A DNA stretch of 64,000 nucleotides from CAWDZK01 sp963807005 (GTDB taxonomy: Bacteria; Actinomycetota; Actinomycetes; JACCUZ01), in the NCBI GenBank assembly GCA_963807005.1, contig CAWDZK010000006.1:868001-932000 (forward strand), given 5' to 3'. Below, piece after piece: positions 44,534 to 53,550 of the stretch. The translations under genes and the position numbers were made by a program. The stretch's first letter is position 1. Each line of letters begins with the position of its first letter. Below the pieces are notes generated by a model, which did no database searches, was not told the DNA's origin, and was given only the letters and a program-made list of their open reading frames with translations.

Positions 44534-47217
44534 ATGCTCGACACCGAGCCCAACCAGCCCTCGGGTGACGGCGCTGCCGACACCACCAGCACCGACAGCA
44601 CCACCAGCGCGGACGGCGCACCGCGGCGCCGCCGCCGGGCGGCCAGTCGCCCGGCGGGCCCCCCGGCAGCCCCGGCAGAGCAGGGCGAGCCGGGCAGGCG
44701 GGCGGACTCCGCCGGCCCGCCGGAGGAGCACCCGGCCTCCGACGCGCCGAGCGCGGAGGCGGCCCCGGCCAAGAAGGCCGCCAAGGCCACCCGGAAGCGG
44801 ACCGCGAAGAAGGCCGTGGCGGCATCCGACGACCACCCGGCGACGGACGCGCCGAGCGCGGAGCCGGCCCCGGCCAAGAAGGCCGCGAGGAGCAGCAGGA
44901 CCGCTCGGAAGCGGGCCGGCGCAACGGCGGCTCCCGAGGCCGGCAGCGCAGGCGATGCGAACGTGGCCGACGAGGCTGACGAGACCGCTGCGGCCACCGA
45001 GGCAGCGGCGACCGGCGCCCCGGCCGCCCCCGGTCTGCTGTTCCAGGCCCCGGACCCGGTCGCGCCGGTGTCCCGCCGCCGCGCGGCGGCCAAGGCGGCC
45101 GCCCCGGAGCCCGACGCCGAAGAGACCGCCGGTGACGAGGACCCGGCCACAGCGGACGAGGACGACGAGACCGGGGGCCCGCGCCGCCGGCGTCGCGGCG
45201 GTCGCGGCCGTCGTGGCCGCGGCCGGGGCGAGCCCGACCAGGCCGGTGACAGCGAGCCCGGCGAGGCGGCCACGGACGAGGACCCGCACGACGGCGACGG
45301 CGAGGCCTCCGCCGATGCCGACACCGACAACGCCGGCGAGAACGGCGAGGGCGGGGAGAGCGGCGGCACCAAGCGCCGCCGCAGGCGCCGCCGCAGGACC
45401 GGCTCCGATGCCGGCGACGGCACGATCGACGACCCGCCCAACACCGTCACCCGGGTCCGTGAGCCGCGCAAGAGCAGCCGATCGCGAGACCGCGAGGACG
45501 ACGACGGCGTGCGCTCGGTCAAGGGCTCGACCCGGCTCGAGGCCAAGAAGCAGCGTCGCCGCGAGGGCCGGGAGGCCGGTCGGCGGCGTCCCTCGGTCAT
45601 CACCGAGGCAGAGTTCCTGGCCCGTCGCGAGGCCGTCGACCGCAAGATGATCGTCCGCCAGACCGGGGAGCGCACCCAGATCGCCGTCCTCGAGGACGGT
45701 GTCCTGGTCGAGCACTACGTGAGCACGTCCAGCAGCGGCTCGGCGCTCGTCGGGAACGTCTACCTCGGCCGGGTGCAGAACGTCCTGCCCTCGATGGAGG
45801 CGGCGTTCGTCGACATCGGCAAGGGGCGCAACGCCGTGCTGTACGCCGGGGAGGTCAACTGGGACGCCGCCGGGCTCGACGGCCAGCCCCGGCGGATCGA
45901 GCTGGCGATGAAGTCCGGTGACCCGGTCCTCGTCCAGGTGACGAAGGACCCGATCGGCCACAAGGGCGCCCGGCTCACCAGCCAGGTGTCGCTGGCCGGT
46001 CGCTACCTCGTCCTCGTGCCTGGCGGCTCCATGACAGGCATCAGCCGCAAGCTTCCCGACACCGAGCGCTCGCGACTCAAGGCGATCTTGCGCAAGGTCG
46101 TCCCGGAGGGGGCCGGCGTCATCGTGCGGACCGCGGCCGAGGGCGCGAGCGAGGACGAGCTGTCGCGGGACGTCGCCCGGCTGACAGCGCAGTGGGAGGA
46201 CATCGAGAAGAAGTCCCGAAGACCGCGGCTGCCCCGACGCTGCTGTACGGCGAGCCGGACATGACGATCCGGGTCGTCCGCGACATCTTCAACGAGGACT
46301 TCGCGTCGCTGGTCGTCTCCGGTGACGACGCCTGGGACATGCTCGAGCCCTACGTCGGCCACGTCGCGCCGGACCTGCGCGACCGGATGTCGCGCTGGAC
46401 GGGGGAGCAGGACGTCTTCGCCGAGAGCAGGGTCGACGAGCAGCTGGCCAAGGCGCTGGACCGCAAGGTCTGGCTGCCCAGCGGCGGCTACCTCATCATC
46501 GACCGCACCGAGGCCATGGTCGTCGTCGACGTCAACACCGGGAAGTTCACCGGGACCGGCGGCAACCTCGAGGAGACGGTGACCAAGAACAACCTCGAGG
46601 CGGCAGAGGAGCTGGTCCGGCAGCTCCGGCTGCGGGACCTCGGCGGCATCATCGTCGTCGACTTCATCGACATGGTCCTGGAGAGCAACCGGGACCTGGT
46701 CCTGCGCCGGCTGCTCGAGTGCCTGGGCCGCGACCGCACCAAGCACCAGGTCGCCGAGGTCACCTCGCTGGGCCTGGTCCAGATGACCCGCAAGCGGGTC
46801 GGTCAGGGCCTGCACGAGGTGTTCGCCGAGACCTGCGAGGCCTGCAGCGGTCGCGGATACCACATCCACACCGAGCCGGTGGAGAAGAAGAACGGCGGCG
46901 ACGGCGAGCGCAAGCCCGGCCGTGGCCGCAGCCGTGGTGACAGCAAGGACAGCAAGGACAGCAAGGACAGCAAGGACAGCAAGGACAGCAAGGACAGCAA
47001 GGACAGCAAGGACAGCACGGGCGGCGCCAGGTCCGGCCGGGGTGGCAAGCCGCCGGTGGTCGAGCCCGTCGGGACCGCCGACCGTGACCCGGTCGCGGTC
47101 GAGGACCCGGTCGAGGAGCCGGCCGCCGCCGCGGCGGCCGGTACCAGCGAGGCCGAGCCGGCCGCCCCCCGGTCGCGCCGCCGGCGGAAGGCGACCAGTC
47201 CGGTCACCACGCTCTAG
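44534..47217 (+). CDS. rne: Ribonuclease E/G, frameshifted in this sequence
   Basis: The gene encodes an actinobacterial RNase E: an acidic/basic low-complexity N-terminal arm of about 350 residues, an S1 domain (VGNVYLGRVQNVLPSMEAAFVDIG), and a DNase I-like catalytic domain with VVDVNTGKFTG and VVDFIDM, the acidic metal ligands. Zn-link CEACSGRGY follows, then an SKD-repeat basic tail. The frame changes at about 46217: after TCC the catalytic part resumes at AAG ACC GCG, as if one base of a CGN codon is missing. The corrected length is about 894 residues. Since RNase E is usually essential, an assembly or sequencing error is the simplest explanation. ATG 44534 follows GGGAG. Confidence 0.88.
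46942..47013 (+). repeat. Eight copies of a 9-bp repeat in rne
   Basis: AGCAAGGAC is repeated exactly eight times in frame and encodes (Ser-Lys-Asp)8 in the disordered C-terminal tail of RNase E. The perfect identity of the copies points to slippage-driven length change. Confidence 0.9.
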
Positions 47218-47224
47218 GTGGGTG

Positions 47225-47261
47225 GGCGGGCCGGCCCCGGTTTGACCGGGTGCGGCCCGCC
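47225..47261 (+). terminator. Terminator after rne
   Basis: GGCGGGCC (47225-47232) pairs with GGCCCGCC (47254-47261) and encloses the inner hairpin CCCGGT-TTG-ACCGGG (47236-47250). It begins 7 bases after the rne stop. Confidence 0.65.
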
Positions 47262-47265
47262 TCCG

Positions 47266-47379
47266 TACCCTTGACCGTCCCTACGCCCGGCGTCGGCCCC
47301 GACGCCGGTTCCCCCGTGCGCCCGTGCCGCGCACCGGGGTCCCCGTGACGCGAGTGCAGAGAGTAAGGCTGAGTCCTCG
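47266..47379 (+). promoter_or_regulatory. rplU promoter and structured leader
   Basis: TACCCT at 47266-47271 is the likely -10 box. The roughly 100-base leader can form two hairpins: a 10-bp stem at 47287-47308 and GTGCGC/GCGCAC at 47316-47334. Ribosomal-protein leaders of this type often mediate autoregulation; no specific L21-leader motif was recognised. Confidence 0.45.
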
Positions 47380-47700
47380 ATGGTGTACGCGATCGTCCGT
47401 GCTGGTGGCCGCCAGGAGAAGGTGGCCGTCGGTGACGTCCTCGAGATCGACCGGGTCCATGCCGAGCCGGGCGCGACCGTCGAGCTGCCGGTGCTGCTCC
47501 TCGTGGACGGCGAGTCGGTGACCAGTGACAAGGCGGCGCTCGCCAAGGCGACGGTGACCGTCGAGGTGGTCGCTGCGACCAAGGGCCCGAAGATCGACAT
47601 CCTGAAGTTCAAGAACAAGACCGGTTACCGCAAGCGCCAGGGACACCGGCAGAAGCACACGCAGGTGAAGGTCACCGGTATCGAGACCGGCGCCAAGTAG
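47380..47700 (+). CDS. rplU: 50S ribosomal protein L21
   Basis: The 106-residue L21 begins MVYAIVRAGGRQEKVAVGD and contains the family signature IDILKFKNKTGYRKRQGHRQ near the C-terminus. It is followed 60 bases later by rpmA, the usual pairing. Confidence 0.97.
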   Translation: MVYAIVRAGGRQEKVAVGDVLEIDRVHAEPGATVELPVLLLVDGESVTSDKAALAKATVTVEVVAATKGPKIDILKFKNKTGYRKRQGHRQKHTQVKVTGIETGAK

Positions 47701-47760
47701 TCCGGCTCCGGCCGGCCCCGACACCGCAGAACCACTCCGTAGAAGGCGAAAGGCACACCG

Positions 47761-48024
47761 ATGGCTCACAAGAAGGGCGCCTCCTCCACCCGCAACGGGC
47801 GCGACTCCAACGCGCAGCGGCTGGGTGTGAAGCGCTTCGGCGGCCAGGTCGTGAACGCCGGCGAGATCATCGTCCGTCAGCGCGGCACCCACTTCCACCC
47901 CGGGCTCGGCGTCGGCCGTGGCAGCGACGACACGCTGTTCGCGCTGGTCGCGGGCGCGGTCGAGTTCGGTAGCCGTAGGGGCAGGCGGGTCGTCAACATC
48001 GTCCCGGCCGAGAGCCTCAGCTAG
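47761..48024 (+). CDS. rpmA: 50S ribosomal protein L27
   Basis: The 87-residue L27 starts MAHKKGASSTRNGRDSNAQR, so its N-terminus is unprocessed and lies near the peptidyl-transferase centre. The RQRGTHFHPG motif is intact. AGAAGGCGAAAGG upstream provides the RBS. Confidence 0.97.
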   Translation: MAHKKGASSTRNGRDSNAQRLGVKRFGGQVVNAGEIIVRQRGTHFHPGLGVGRGSDDTLFALVAGAVEFGSRRGRRVVNIVPAESLS

Positions 48025-48058
48025 CGACGAGGTCGCGGCGCGGGCCGCGGCTCCACAC

Positions 48059-48092
48059 GATGGGGATCATGGTCTCGACCGTGATCCCCATC
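48059..48092. terminator. Near-perfect 34-base palindrome between rpmA and obg
   Basis: GATGGGGATCA (48059-48069) pairs with TGATCCCCATC (48082-48092), and the 12-base centre is itself nearly self-complementary (GGTC/GACC). It lies 35 bases after the rpmA stop and 39 before the obg start. A terminator is likeliest, but a DNA-binding operator would look the same. Confidence 0.6.
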
Positions 48093-48130
48093 TCTGCGTC
48101 AGACCGAAGGTTCGAGAGAGCAGGCAGACC

Positions 48131-49486
48131 GTGACCACGTTCGTGGACCGCGTGGTCCTGCACGTCGCCGCCGGTGACGGCGGCCACGGCTGCTCGTCGG
48201 TGCACCGGGAGAAGTTCAAGCCCCTCGGCGGCCCGGACGGCGGCAACGGCGGCCGCGGCGGGGACGTGCTGCTGCGCGTGGACCAGAACGTCACGACGCT
48301 GCTGGACTACCACCACGCGCCGCACCGTTCGGCGACCAGCGGCAAGCCCGGCCAGGGCGGCAACCGCAGCGGCGCCGACGGCCAGGACCTCGTGCTGGCG
48401 GTCCCGGACGGCACCGTCGTCAAGACCTCCTCGGGTGAGGTGCTCGCCGACCTGGTGGGGGCGGGGGCGACGTACGTCGCCGCCCAGGGCGGCCGGGGCG
48501 GCCTGGGAAACGCGGCGTTGGCCTCGGCCCGCCGCAAGGCGCCGGGGTTCGCGCTGCTCGGCGAGCCGGGCGACGGCGGGGACATCGTCCTCGAGCTCAA
48601 GACGGTCGCGGACGTGGCGCTGGTGGGCTTTCCCAGCGCCGGCAAGTCCAGCCTGGTCGCCGCCCTGAGCGCGGCGCGACCGAAGATCGCCGACTACCCG
48701 TTCACGACCCTGGTGCCCAACCTCGGCGTCGTCGAGGCGGGCGAGGTCCGCTTCACGGTCGCCGACGTGCCCGGCCTCATCCCCGGCGCCAGCCAGGGCA
48801 AGGGCCTGGGCCTGCAGTTCCTCCGGCACGTCGAGCGGTGCAGCGTCCTGGTGCACGTCATCGACATGGCCACGATCGAACCGGGCCGGGACCCGGTGAG
48901 CGACCTGGACGCGATCGAGGCCGAGCTGGCGGCGTACGGCGGTCTGGACGACCGGCCCCGGATGGTGGCGCTGAACAAGGTCGACGTGCCGGACGGTCAG
49001 GAGCTCGCCGAGATGGTCACGGCCGACCTCGAGGCCAGGGGGCTGCAGGTGCTCCCGGTCAGCGCTGCCACCCGGGGAGGCCTGCGTGAGCTCGCCTTCG
49101 CGATGGCTGCCCGGGTGCAGCAGGCTCGCGACGAGGCGCCGGACCTCGAGGCCACCCGGATCGTGCTGCGTCCCACCGCGGTGGACGACTCCGGCTTCCA
49201 GATCGTCCGGGACGGCGAGCGGTTCGTCGTCACCGGCTCCAAGCCGACCCGATGGGTGCGCCAGACCGACTTCAGCAACGACGAGGCCGTCGGCTACCTC
49301 GCCGACCGGCTCGCGCGGCTCGGCGTCGAGGAGGCGCTGGTCGCCGCGGGCGCCCAGGCGGGCGACGAGGTGGTCATCGGCGCCGGCGACAACGGGGTGG
49401 TCTTCGACTGGGAGCCCACCCTGCAGGCGGGGGCCGAGCTGTTGCACGGCCGGCGGGGCACCGACCTGCGCCTCGACGGACGCTGA
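48131..49486 (+). CDS. obg: GTPase Obg/CgtA
   Basis: The 451-residue protein has the glycine-rich Obg domain (GGDGGNGGRGGDV, about 37), a G domain with GFPSAGKSSLVAAL (about 166), DVPGLIPGASQGKGLG, NKVD, and an extra C-terminal OCT domain. It acts in late 50S assembly and stress signalling. GTG 48131 is preferred because the conserved MTTFVDRV start begins there, although the frame opens at 47918. The gene is followed by proB after 15 bases. Confidence 0.96.
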   Translation: MTTFVDRVVLHVAAGDGGHGCSSVHREKFKPLGGPDGGNGGRGGDVLLRVDQNVTTLLDYHHAPHRSATSGKPGQGGNRSGADGQDLVLAVPDGTVVKTSSGEVLADLVGAGATYVAAQGGRGGLGNAALASARRKAPGFALLGEPGDGGDIVLELKTVADVALVGFPSAGKSSLVAALSAARPKIADYPFTTLVPNLGVVEAGEVRFTVADVPGLIPGASQGKGLGLQFLRHVERCSVLVHVIDMATIEPGRDPVSDLDAIEAELAAYGGLDDRPRMVALNKVDVPDGQELAEMVTADLEARGLQVLPVSAATRGGLRELAFAMAARVQQARDEAPDLEATRIVLRPTAVDDSGFQIVRDGERFVVTGSKPTRWVRQTDFSNDEAVGYLADRLARLGVEEALVAAGAQAGDEVVIGAGDNGVVFDWEPTLQAGAELLHGRRGTDLRLDGR

Positions 49487-49501
49487 CGGGCTGACGCCGC
49501 G

Positions 49502-50611
49502 ATGGCTGGTGCGGGCCGCTCCGACCGGGTGGTCGTGAAGGTCGGCTCCTCCTCGCTCACCACGCCCGGGGGAGGTCTCGACCCGGCCCGCCTGGACGCG
49601 CTGGTGGACGCGCTCGCCGCCGCTCACGCGGGGGGCCGCGAGGTCGTCCTGGTGTCGTCGGGGGCGATCGCGTCCGGCCTCGGCCCGCTCCGCCTGGAGC
49701 GTCGGCCCCGTGACCTCGCCACCCAGCAGGCTGCCGCCAGCGTGGGGCAGGGGCTGCTCATGCACCGGTACACCGACGCGTTCGCCCGGCACGGCGTCAC
49801 CGTCGGGCAGGTCCTGCTCACGACCGACGACATGGTCCGCCGCGGGCACTACCGGAACGCCCAGCGCACGCTCTACCGGTTGCTGGAGCTCGGCGTCCTG
49901 CCGGTCGTGAACGAGAACGACACGGTGGCCACCGACGAGATCCGGTTCGGCGACAACGACCGGCTGGCGGCGCTGGTGGCCCACCTGGTCCGGGCCGAAC
50001 AGCTGCTGCTGCTCTCCGACGTCGACGGCCTGTACGACGGCGACCCGCGGCGGCGCGAGGCCCGCCGGATTCCGCACGTCGCCGGTCCGGAGGACCTCGT
50101 CGGGGTCCGGCTGGGGCGGGGTGGCTCGGGGCCGGGGACCGGCGGCATGGCGACCAAGGTGGCGGCTGCCCGGATCGCCACCGCTGCAGGGGTGCGCGCC
50201 GTCGTGGCCGGCGCCGACCAGGCGGCCGAGGCGTTGGCCGGCGCCGACGTCGGGACGTCCTTCGCCGCGGCGACGACCCGGCTGCCGACCAGGATGCTCT
50301 GGTTGGCCTACGCCACGACGCCGCGGGGGAGCCTGTCCTTGGACGAGGGCGCGGTGCGGGCCGTGGTGGGCCGCCGGATGTCGCTGCTCGCTGCTGGTGT
50401 GACGTCGGTCTCGGGCGACTTCGTCGCGGGTGATCCAGTGGACCTCCTTGACCAAAACGGCCACACGGTGGCTCGCGGGCTGGTGAACTTTGACGTGACA
50501 GAGCTCCCCGGGCTGCTGGGCCGGTCGACACCGGATCTGGCCCGGGAGCTGGGGCCCGCCTTCGGCCGCGAGGTCGTCCACCGCGACGACATCGTCCTGC
50601 TGGGCGGCTGA
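49502..50611 (+). CDS. proB: Glutamate 5-kinase
   Basis: The 369-residue enzyme performs the first step of proline synthesis. The amino-acid-kinase domain has VVVKVGSSSLTT, VSSGAIASG, NENDTVATDEIRFGDND and GTGGMATKVAAARIA; a C-terminal PUA domain follows (about 280-369). ATG 49502 is 15 bases after obg. The usual partner proA is not adjacent and is not in this window. Confidence 0.95.
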   Translation: MAGAGRSDRVVVKVGSSSLTTPGGGLDPARLDALVDALAAAHAGGREVVLVSSGAIASGLGPLRLERRPRDLATQQAAASVGQGLLMHRYTDAFARHGVTVGQVLLTTDDMVRRGHYRNAQRTLYRLLELGVLPVVNENDTVATDEIRFGDNDRLAALVAHLVRAEQLLLLSDVDGLYDGDPRRREARRIPHVAGPEDLVGVRLGRGGSGPGTGGMATKVAAARIATAAGVRAVVAGADQAAEALAGADVGTSFAAATTRLPTRMLWLAYATTPRGSLSLDEGAVRAVVGRRMSLLAAGVTSVSGDFVAGDPVDLLDQNGHTVARGLVNFDVTELPGLLGRSTPDLARELGPAFGREVVHRDDIVLLGG

Positions 50612-50639
50612 GCTGGCTCGACGAGCGGAGGCTGCACGG

Positions 50640-51044
50640 GTGAGCGACGTGGCCCGACCTGTGGGCACCCAGAACGGGGCCGAGCCGCCGCCGGCGCCGC
50701 AGAGCCGCCCCATGTGGCACGTGACCCTCACCGTCGTCGGTGCGGTCGTCGACGCCGCTGAGGTGCGTGACGCCCTGGAGCGGCTGGCCGACGAGCGACC
50801 GTTCCTCCTCTCCGCGCGGTACTCCGCGGACCGTGCCGAGCTGCGCTACTGGGAGGAGGCCAACGACCTGGAGGACGCGGCAGCCCTCGCCCTGCGGCTG
50901 TGGGGCGAGCACCGCCGCACAGCCGGGCTGCCCCAGTGGCGGGTGGCCGGGCTCGAGGTGGTCGACCGGCCGACGTACCAGCGCCGCGCCACCGAGGGCC
51001 CCGCCCCGGCGTTGGTGCCCGCCGGAGGCGTCCGCCCGTTCTGA
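50640..51044 (+). CDS. Conserved hypothetical protein downstream of proB
   Basis: The 134-residue soluble protein has alpha/beta pattern sequence: WHVTLTVVGAVVDAAEVRDALERLADERPF, LRYWEEANDLEDAAALALRLW and LEVVDRPTY. Homologues occur at this place in several actinobacteria, as far as I recall. The function is unknown. GTG 50640 follows GGAGGCTGCACG. Confidence 0.75.
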   Translation: MSDVARPVGTQNGAEPPPAPQSRPMWHVTLTVVGAVVDAAEVRDALERLADERPFLLSARYSADRAELRYWEEANDLEDAAALALRLWGEHRRTAGLPQWRVAGLEVVDRPTYQRRATEGPAPALVPAGGVRPF

Positions 51045-51153
51045 GGCAGACCGGGACCGTGACCCTGCGGACGCGTGGGGACGCTGGGGACCGGGCTGCT
51101 GCTGTGGAAGACTGCGCCCAGTCCGCACCAGCCCTGACAGGAGTGCCGCCGAG

Positions 51154-51303
51154 ATGACCGCAGCCGTGATCCGACTCCTCGCCGCCGAGGGCGAGTCCCA
51201 CGGTCGTGACCTGCCGCTGGAGCCGTGGGCGATCGGGGTGCTCGCGTTCGGTCTCCTCACCGTGGCGATGCTCGTGACGCTGATGTTCGGCAAGGATCGC
51301 TGA
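51154..51303 (+). CDS. Small single-pass membrane protein before nadD
   Basis: The 49-residue protein starts at ATG 51154, with AGGAG at 51139-51143, and carries one membrane segment (AIGVLAFGLLTVAMLVTLMF) ending in GKDR. A short protein of this form often precedes nadD in actinobacteria. The function is unknown. It lies 22 bases before nadD. Confidence 0.7.
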   Translation: MTAAVIRLLAAEGESHGRDLPLEPWAIGVLAFGLLTVAMLVTLMFGKDR

Positions 51304-51325
51304 GCGGACCAGTGCCGCTGCGCCC

Positions 51326-51940
51326 GTGACACCTACCGCCTCGGCTCCGCCGTCCCGCCTGGGGGTGATGGGCGGCACGTTCGACCCGATCCATCACGGG
51401 CACCTCGTCGCGGCCAGCGAGGTCGCCGCCCGCTTCGCCCTCGACGAGGTCGTCTTCGTCCCGACCGGGCAGCCGTGGCAGAAGGACCGCCGCGACGTCA
51501 CGACAGCCGAGCACCGCTACCTCATGGCCGTCATCGCGACCGCGTCCAACCCACGCTTCACCGTCAGCCGGGTCGACATCGACCGCCCGGGTCCGACGTA
51601 CACCGTCGACACGCTGAGCGACCTGCGCGCACAACGGGGCGCCGACGTGGAACTGTTCTTCATCACCGGCGCGGACGCGCTGGCCCAGATCCTCACCTGG
51701 AAGGACGCTGACGAGCTGTTCGCGCTGGCCCACTTCATCGGTGTGACCCGGCCGGGCCACACCCTGTCCGGGGACGGACTCCCGGCCGACCGGGTCAGCC
51801 TGCTCGAGGTGCCGGCGATGGCGATCTCCTCCACCGACTGCCGCAGCCGGGTCAGCCGCGGCGAGCCGGTCTGGTACCTGGTCCCCGACGGTGTCGTCCA
51901 GTACGTCGCCAAGCACCGGCTGTACCCGATCGCACCATGA
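51326..51940 (+). CDS. nadD: Nicotinate-nucleotide adenylyltransferase
   Basis: The 204-residue enzyme makes deamido-NAD from nicotinate mononucleotide and ATP. The nucleotidyl-transferase motif GGTFDPIHHGHL is at about residue 16, with PTGQPWQK, FITGADAL and the C-terminal ISSTDCRSRVSRGEPVWYLVP. GTG 51326 lies 22 bases after the small membrane-protein gene. Confidence 0.95.
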   Translation: MTPTASAPPSRLGVMGGTFDPIHHGHLVAASEVAARFALDEVVFVPTGQPWQKDRRDVTTAEHRYLMAVIATASNPRFTVSRVDIDRPGPTYTVDTLSDLRAQRGADVELFFITGADALAQILTWKDADELFALAHFIGVTRPGHTLSGDGLPADRVSLLEVPAMAISSTDCRSRVSRGEPVWYLVPDGVVQYVAKHRLYPIAP

Positions 51941-51983
51941 GCCCGACAGCACGGTCCTCGAGCCCCCTCCCGGGGAGCCGGCG

Positions 51984-53516
51984 ATGAGCAGCGGCAAGCA
52001 CCGCCGGCCGGGACCGGACCCCCTGGGCGACGTCGACGTCGCCGCCCGGCTCGCCGCCGGACCGGTGGTCCAGCCCGGTGGCGAGCCGGCGGAGCCGGAG
52101 CCTGAGCCGGTCGAGCCTGAGCCGGTCCAGCCTGAGCCGGTCCAGCCTGAGCCGGTCCAGCCTGAGCCGGTCCAGCCTGAGCCGGTCCAGCCTGAGCCGG
52201 TCCAGCCTGAGCCGGTCCAGCCTGAGCCGGTCCAGCCCGAGCCGGTCCAGCCCGAGCCGGTTGCCGGAGTGCCGGCGGCAGCTGCCGCCGCGGCGCCCGG
52301 AGCCACGGTCGTCGCGCGCCGGGACCGCCAGGCCCAGCGGGCGGCCCGCCGCCGGGCCCGGCGGCAGCGGATGCTCGTGATCGGTGCCGCGGTGCTGGTC
52401 CCCGTCCTCGTCGGCGCGGGTCTGTGGCTGCTGCTCCGCCCCGGTGGCACCGAGGCGCCGCCGGTGGCCGGCGGGCCGCCCACCCAGCGGGTGACGCTGG
52501 TGCAGGTGACCGGCTCCGACGGCACAGCAGCCGCGTCGGCGATCGTGGGAACCACCGCGGCCGACAGCTCGGCGGTGGCGCTGCTGGTGCCGTCGCGGCT
52601 CAACGTCGACGTCGCGGGGTCCGGCGACATGCCCTTCGGTGAGACCACGACGCTCGGCGAGCCCGGCGCGCCGGCCGAGGCGCTCACCGACCTGCTCGGC
52701 CTGCGGGTCGACGACAGCTGGACGCTGACCAAGCCGGCGCTGGCCGCCCTGGTCGACGCGGTGGGTGGGGTGAAGGTCGCCGTCGACGTGGACGTGGTCG
52801 ACTCCGCGCCCAACGGCGACCAGACCGTCGTGGTGAAGGCCGGCACCCAGCTGCTCAAGGGCCGCGGCGCGGCCGACTATGCGACCTACCTCGCCGACAC
52901 CGAGCCCGAGCAGGCCCGGCTGGCGCGCTTCGACGACGTCTTCACCGCGCTGGTCGCCAAGCTGCCGGCCGACCAGACCGGCATCGGCGCGTTCCTGGCG
53001 AGCGCCGGGGAGGGGTCGGCCTCCGACCTGGACCAGGCGGCGCTGGCCCGGCGGCTCGCGGTCATGCGCCGGGCGTCCGCGGGCGACGACTTCGTCTCGG
53101 ACGTCCTGCCCGTGAACGAGATCGACACCGGTGCCCAGGTGCCGTCGTACGGGCTCAACGCCGGTGACGCCGACGCCGCGCTGCGCGCCAAGTTCCCCGG
53201 GTCGCTGCAGCAGGATGCGGCCGGGGGGACGGTCCGGGTGCTCGTCGAGAACGGGCTCGGCACTCCGGGGCTGGTGCAGCAGGCACGGGCCAAGCTGGTC
53301 GACGCCGGTTTCCGGTTCATCAACGGAGGCAACGCCTCACCCTTCAACGACGCCGCGAGCTCCATCCAGGTCGTGGACGGCACCGACGCCAGCCTGGAGA
53401 AGGGCCGGCGGGTCGCGGCCGCCCTGGGGCTGCCGGCCGACTCGGTGGTCCCCAACGACCGTGGCCAGAACGTCGCCGACGTCATCGTGATCCTGGGCTC
53501 GGACTTCGCGGGATGA
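51984..53516 (+). CDS. LCP-like protein with LytR C-terminal domain and EPVQP repeats
   Basis: The 510-residue bitopic protein has a cytoplasmic N-terminal region with a (EPVQP)9 repeat (about residues 46-90), a basic stretch, one membrane segment (about 132-152), an LCP-type extracellular domain and a C-terminal LytR_C domain (VRVLVENGLGTPGLVQQARAKL). LCP proteins ligate glycopolymers to peptidoglycan; the arginines and aspartate of active LCP enzymes are not clearly preserved, so it may bind rather than catalyse. ATG 51984 has GGGGAG 7 bases upstream. Its position between nadD and rsfS is typical. Confidence 0.82.
   Translation: MSSGKHRRPGPDPLGDVDVAARLAAGPVVQPGGEPAEPEPEPVEPEPVQPEPVQPEPVQPEPVQPEPVQPEPVQPEPVQPEPVQPEPVQPEPVAGVPAAAAAAAPGATVVARRDRQAQRAARRRARRQRMLVIGAAVLVPVLVGAGLWLLLRPGGTEAPPVAGGPPTQRVTLVQVTGSDGTAAASAIVGTTAADSSAVALLVPSRLNVDVAGSGDMPFGETTTLGEPGAPAEALTDLLGLRVDDSWTLTKPALAALVDAVGGVKVAVDVDVVDSAPNGDQTVVVKAGTQLLKGRGAADYATYLADTEPEQARLARFDDVFTALVAKLPADQTGIGAFLASAGEGSASDLDQAALARRLAVMRRASAGDDFVSDVLPVNEIDTGAQVPSYGLNAGDADAALRAKFPGSLQQDAAGGTVRVLVENGLGTPGLVQQARAKLVDAGFRFINGGNASPFNDAASSIQVVDGTDASLEKGRRVAAALGLPADSVVPNDRGQNVADVIVILGSDFAG
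52119..52253 (+). repeat. Nine 15-bp repeats encoding EPVQP
   Basis: The unit GAGCCGGTCCAGCCT is repeated nine times in frame; the last two units have CCC for CCT. The sequence is extended by similar but imperfect EP-rich units upstream. The encoded segment is a stiff acidic proline-rich spacer facing the cytoplasm. Confidence 0.92.
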
Positions 53517-53550
53517 GGTCCCTGCGGCGAATCGTGCGAAACTGGGGCCC

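Noticed and set aside
46210..46225. Programmed ribosomal frameshift in rne
   Set aside because: The junction AAGTCCCGAAG contains no slippery heptamer and no following stem, and RNase E is not known to use frameshifting. A sequence error or mutation is simpler.
46942..47013. Direct repeat cluster as a CRISPR array
   Set aside because: The units are 9 bp, contiguous, without spacers and in frame inside rne.
52119..52253. Direct repeat cluster as a CRISPR array
   Set aside because: The units are 15 bp without spacers and lie in frame in a membrane-protein gene.
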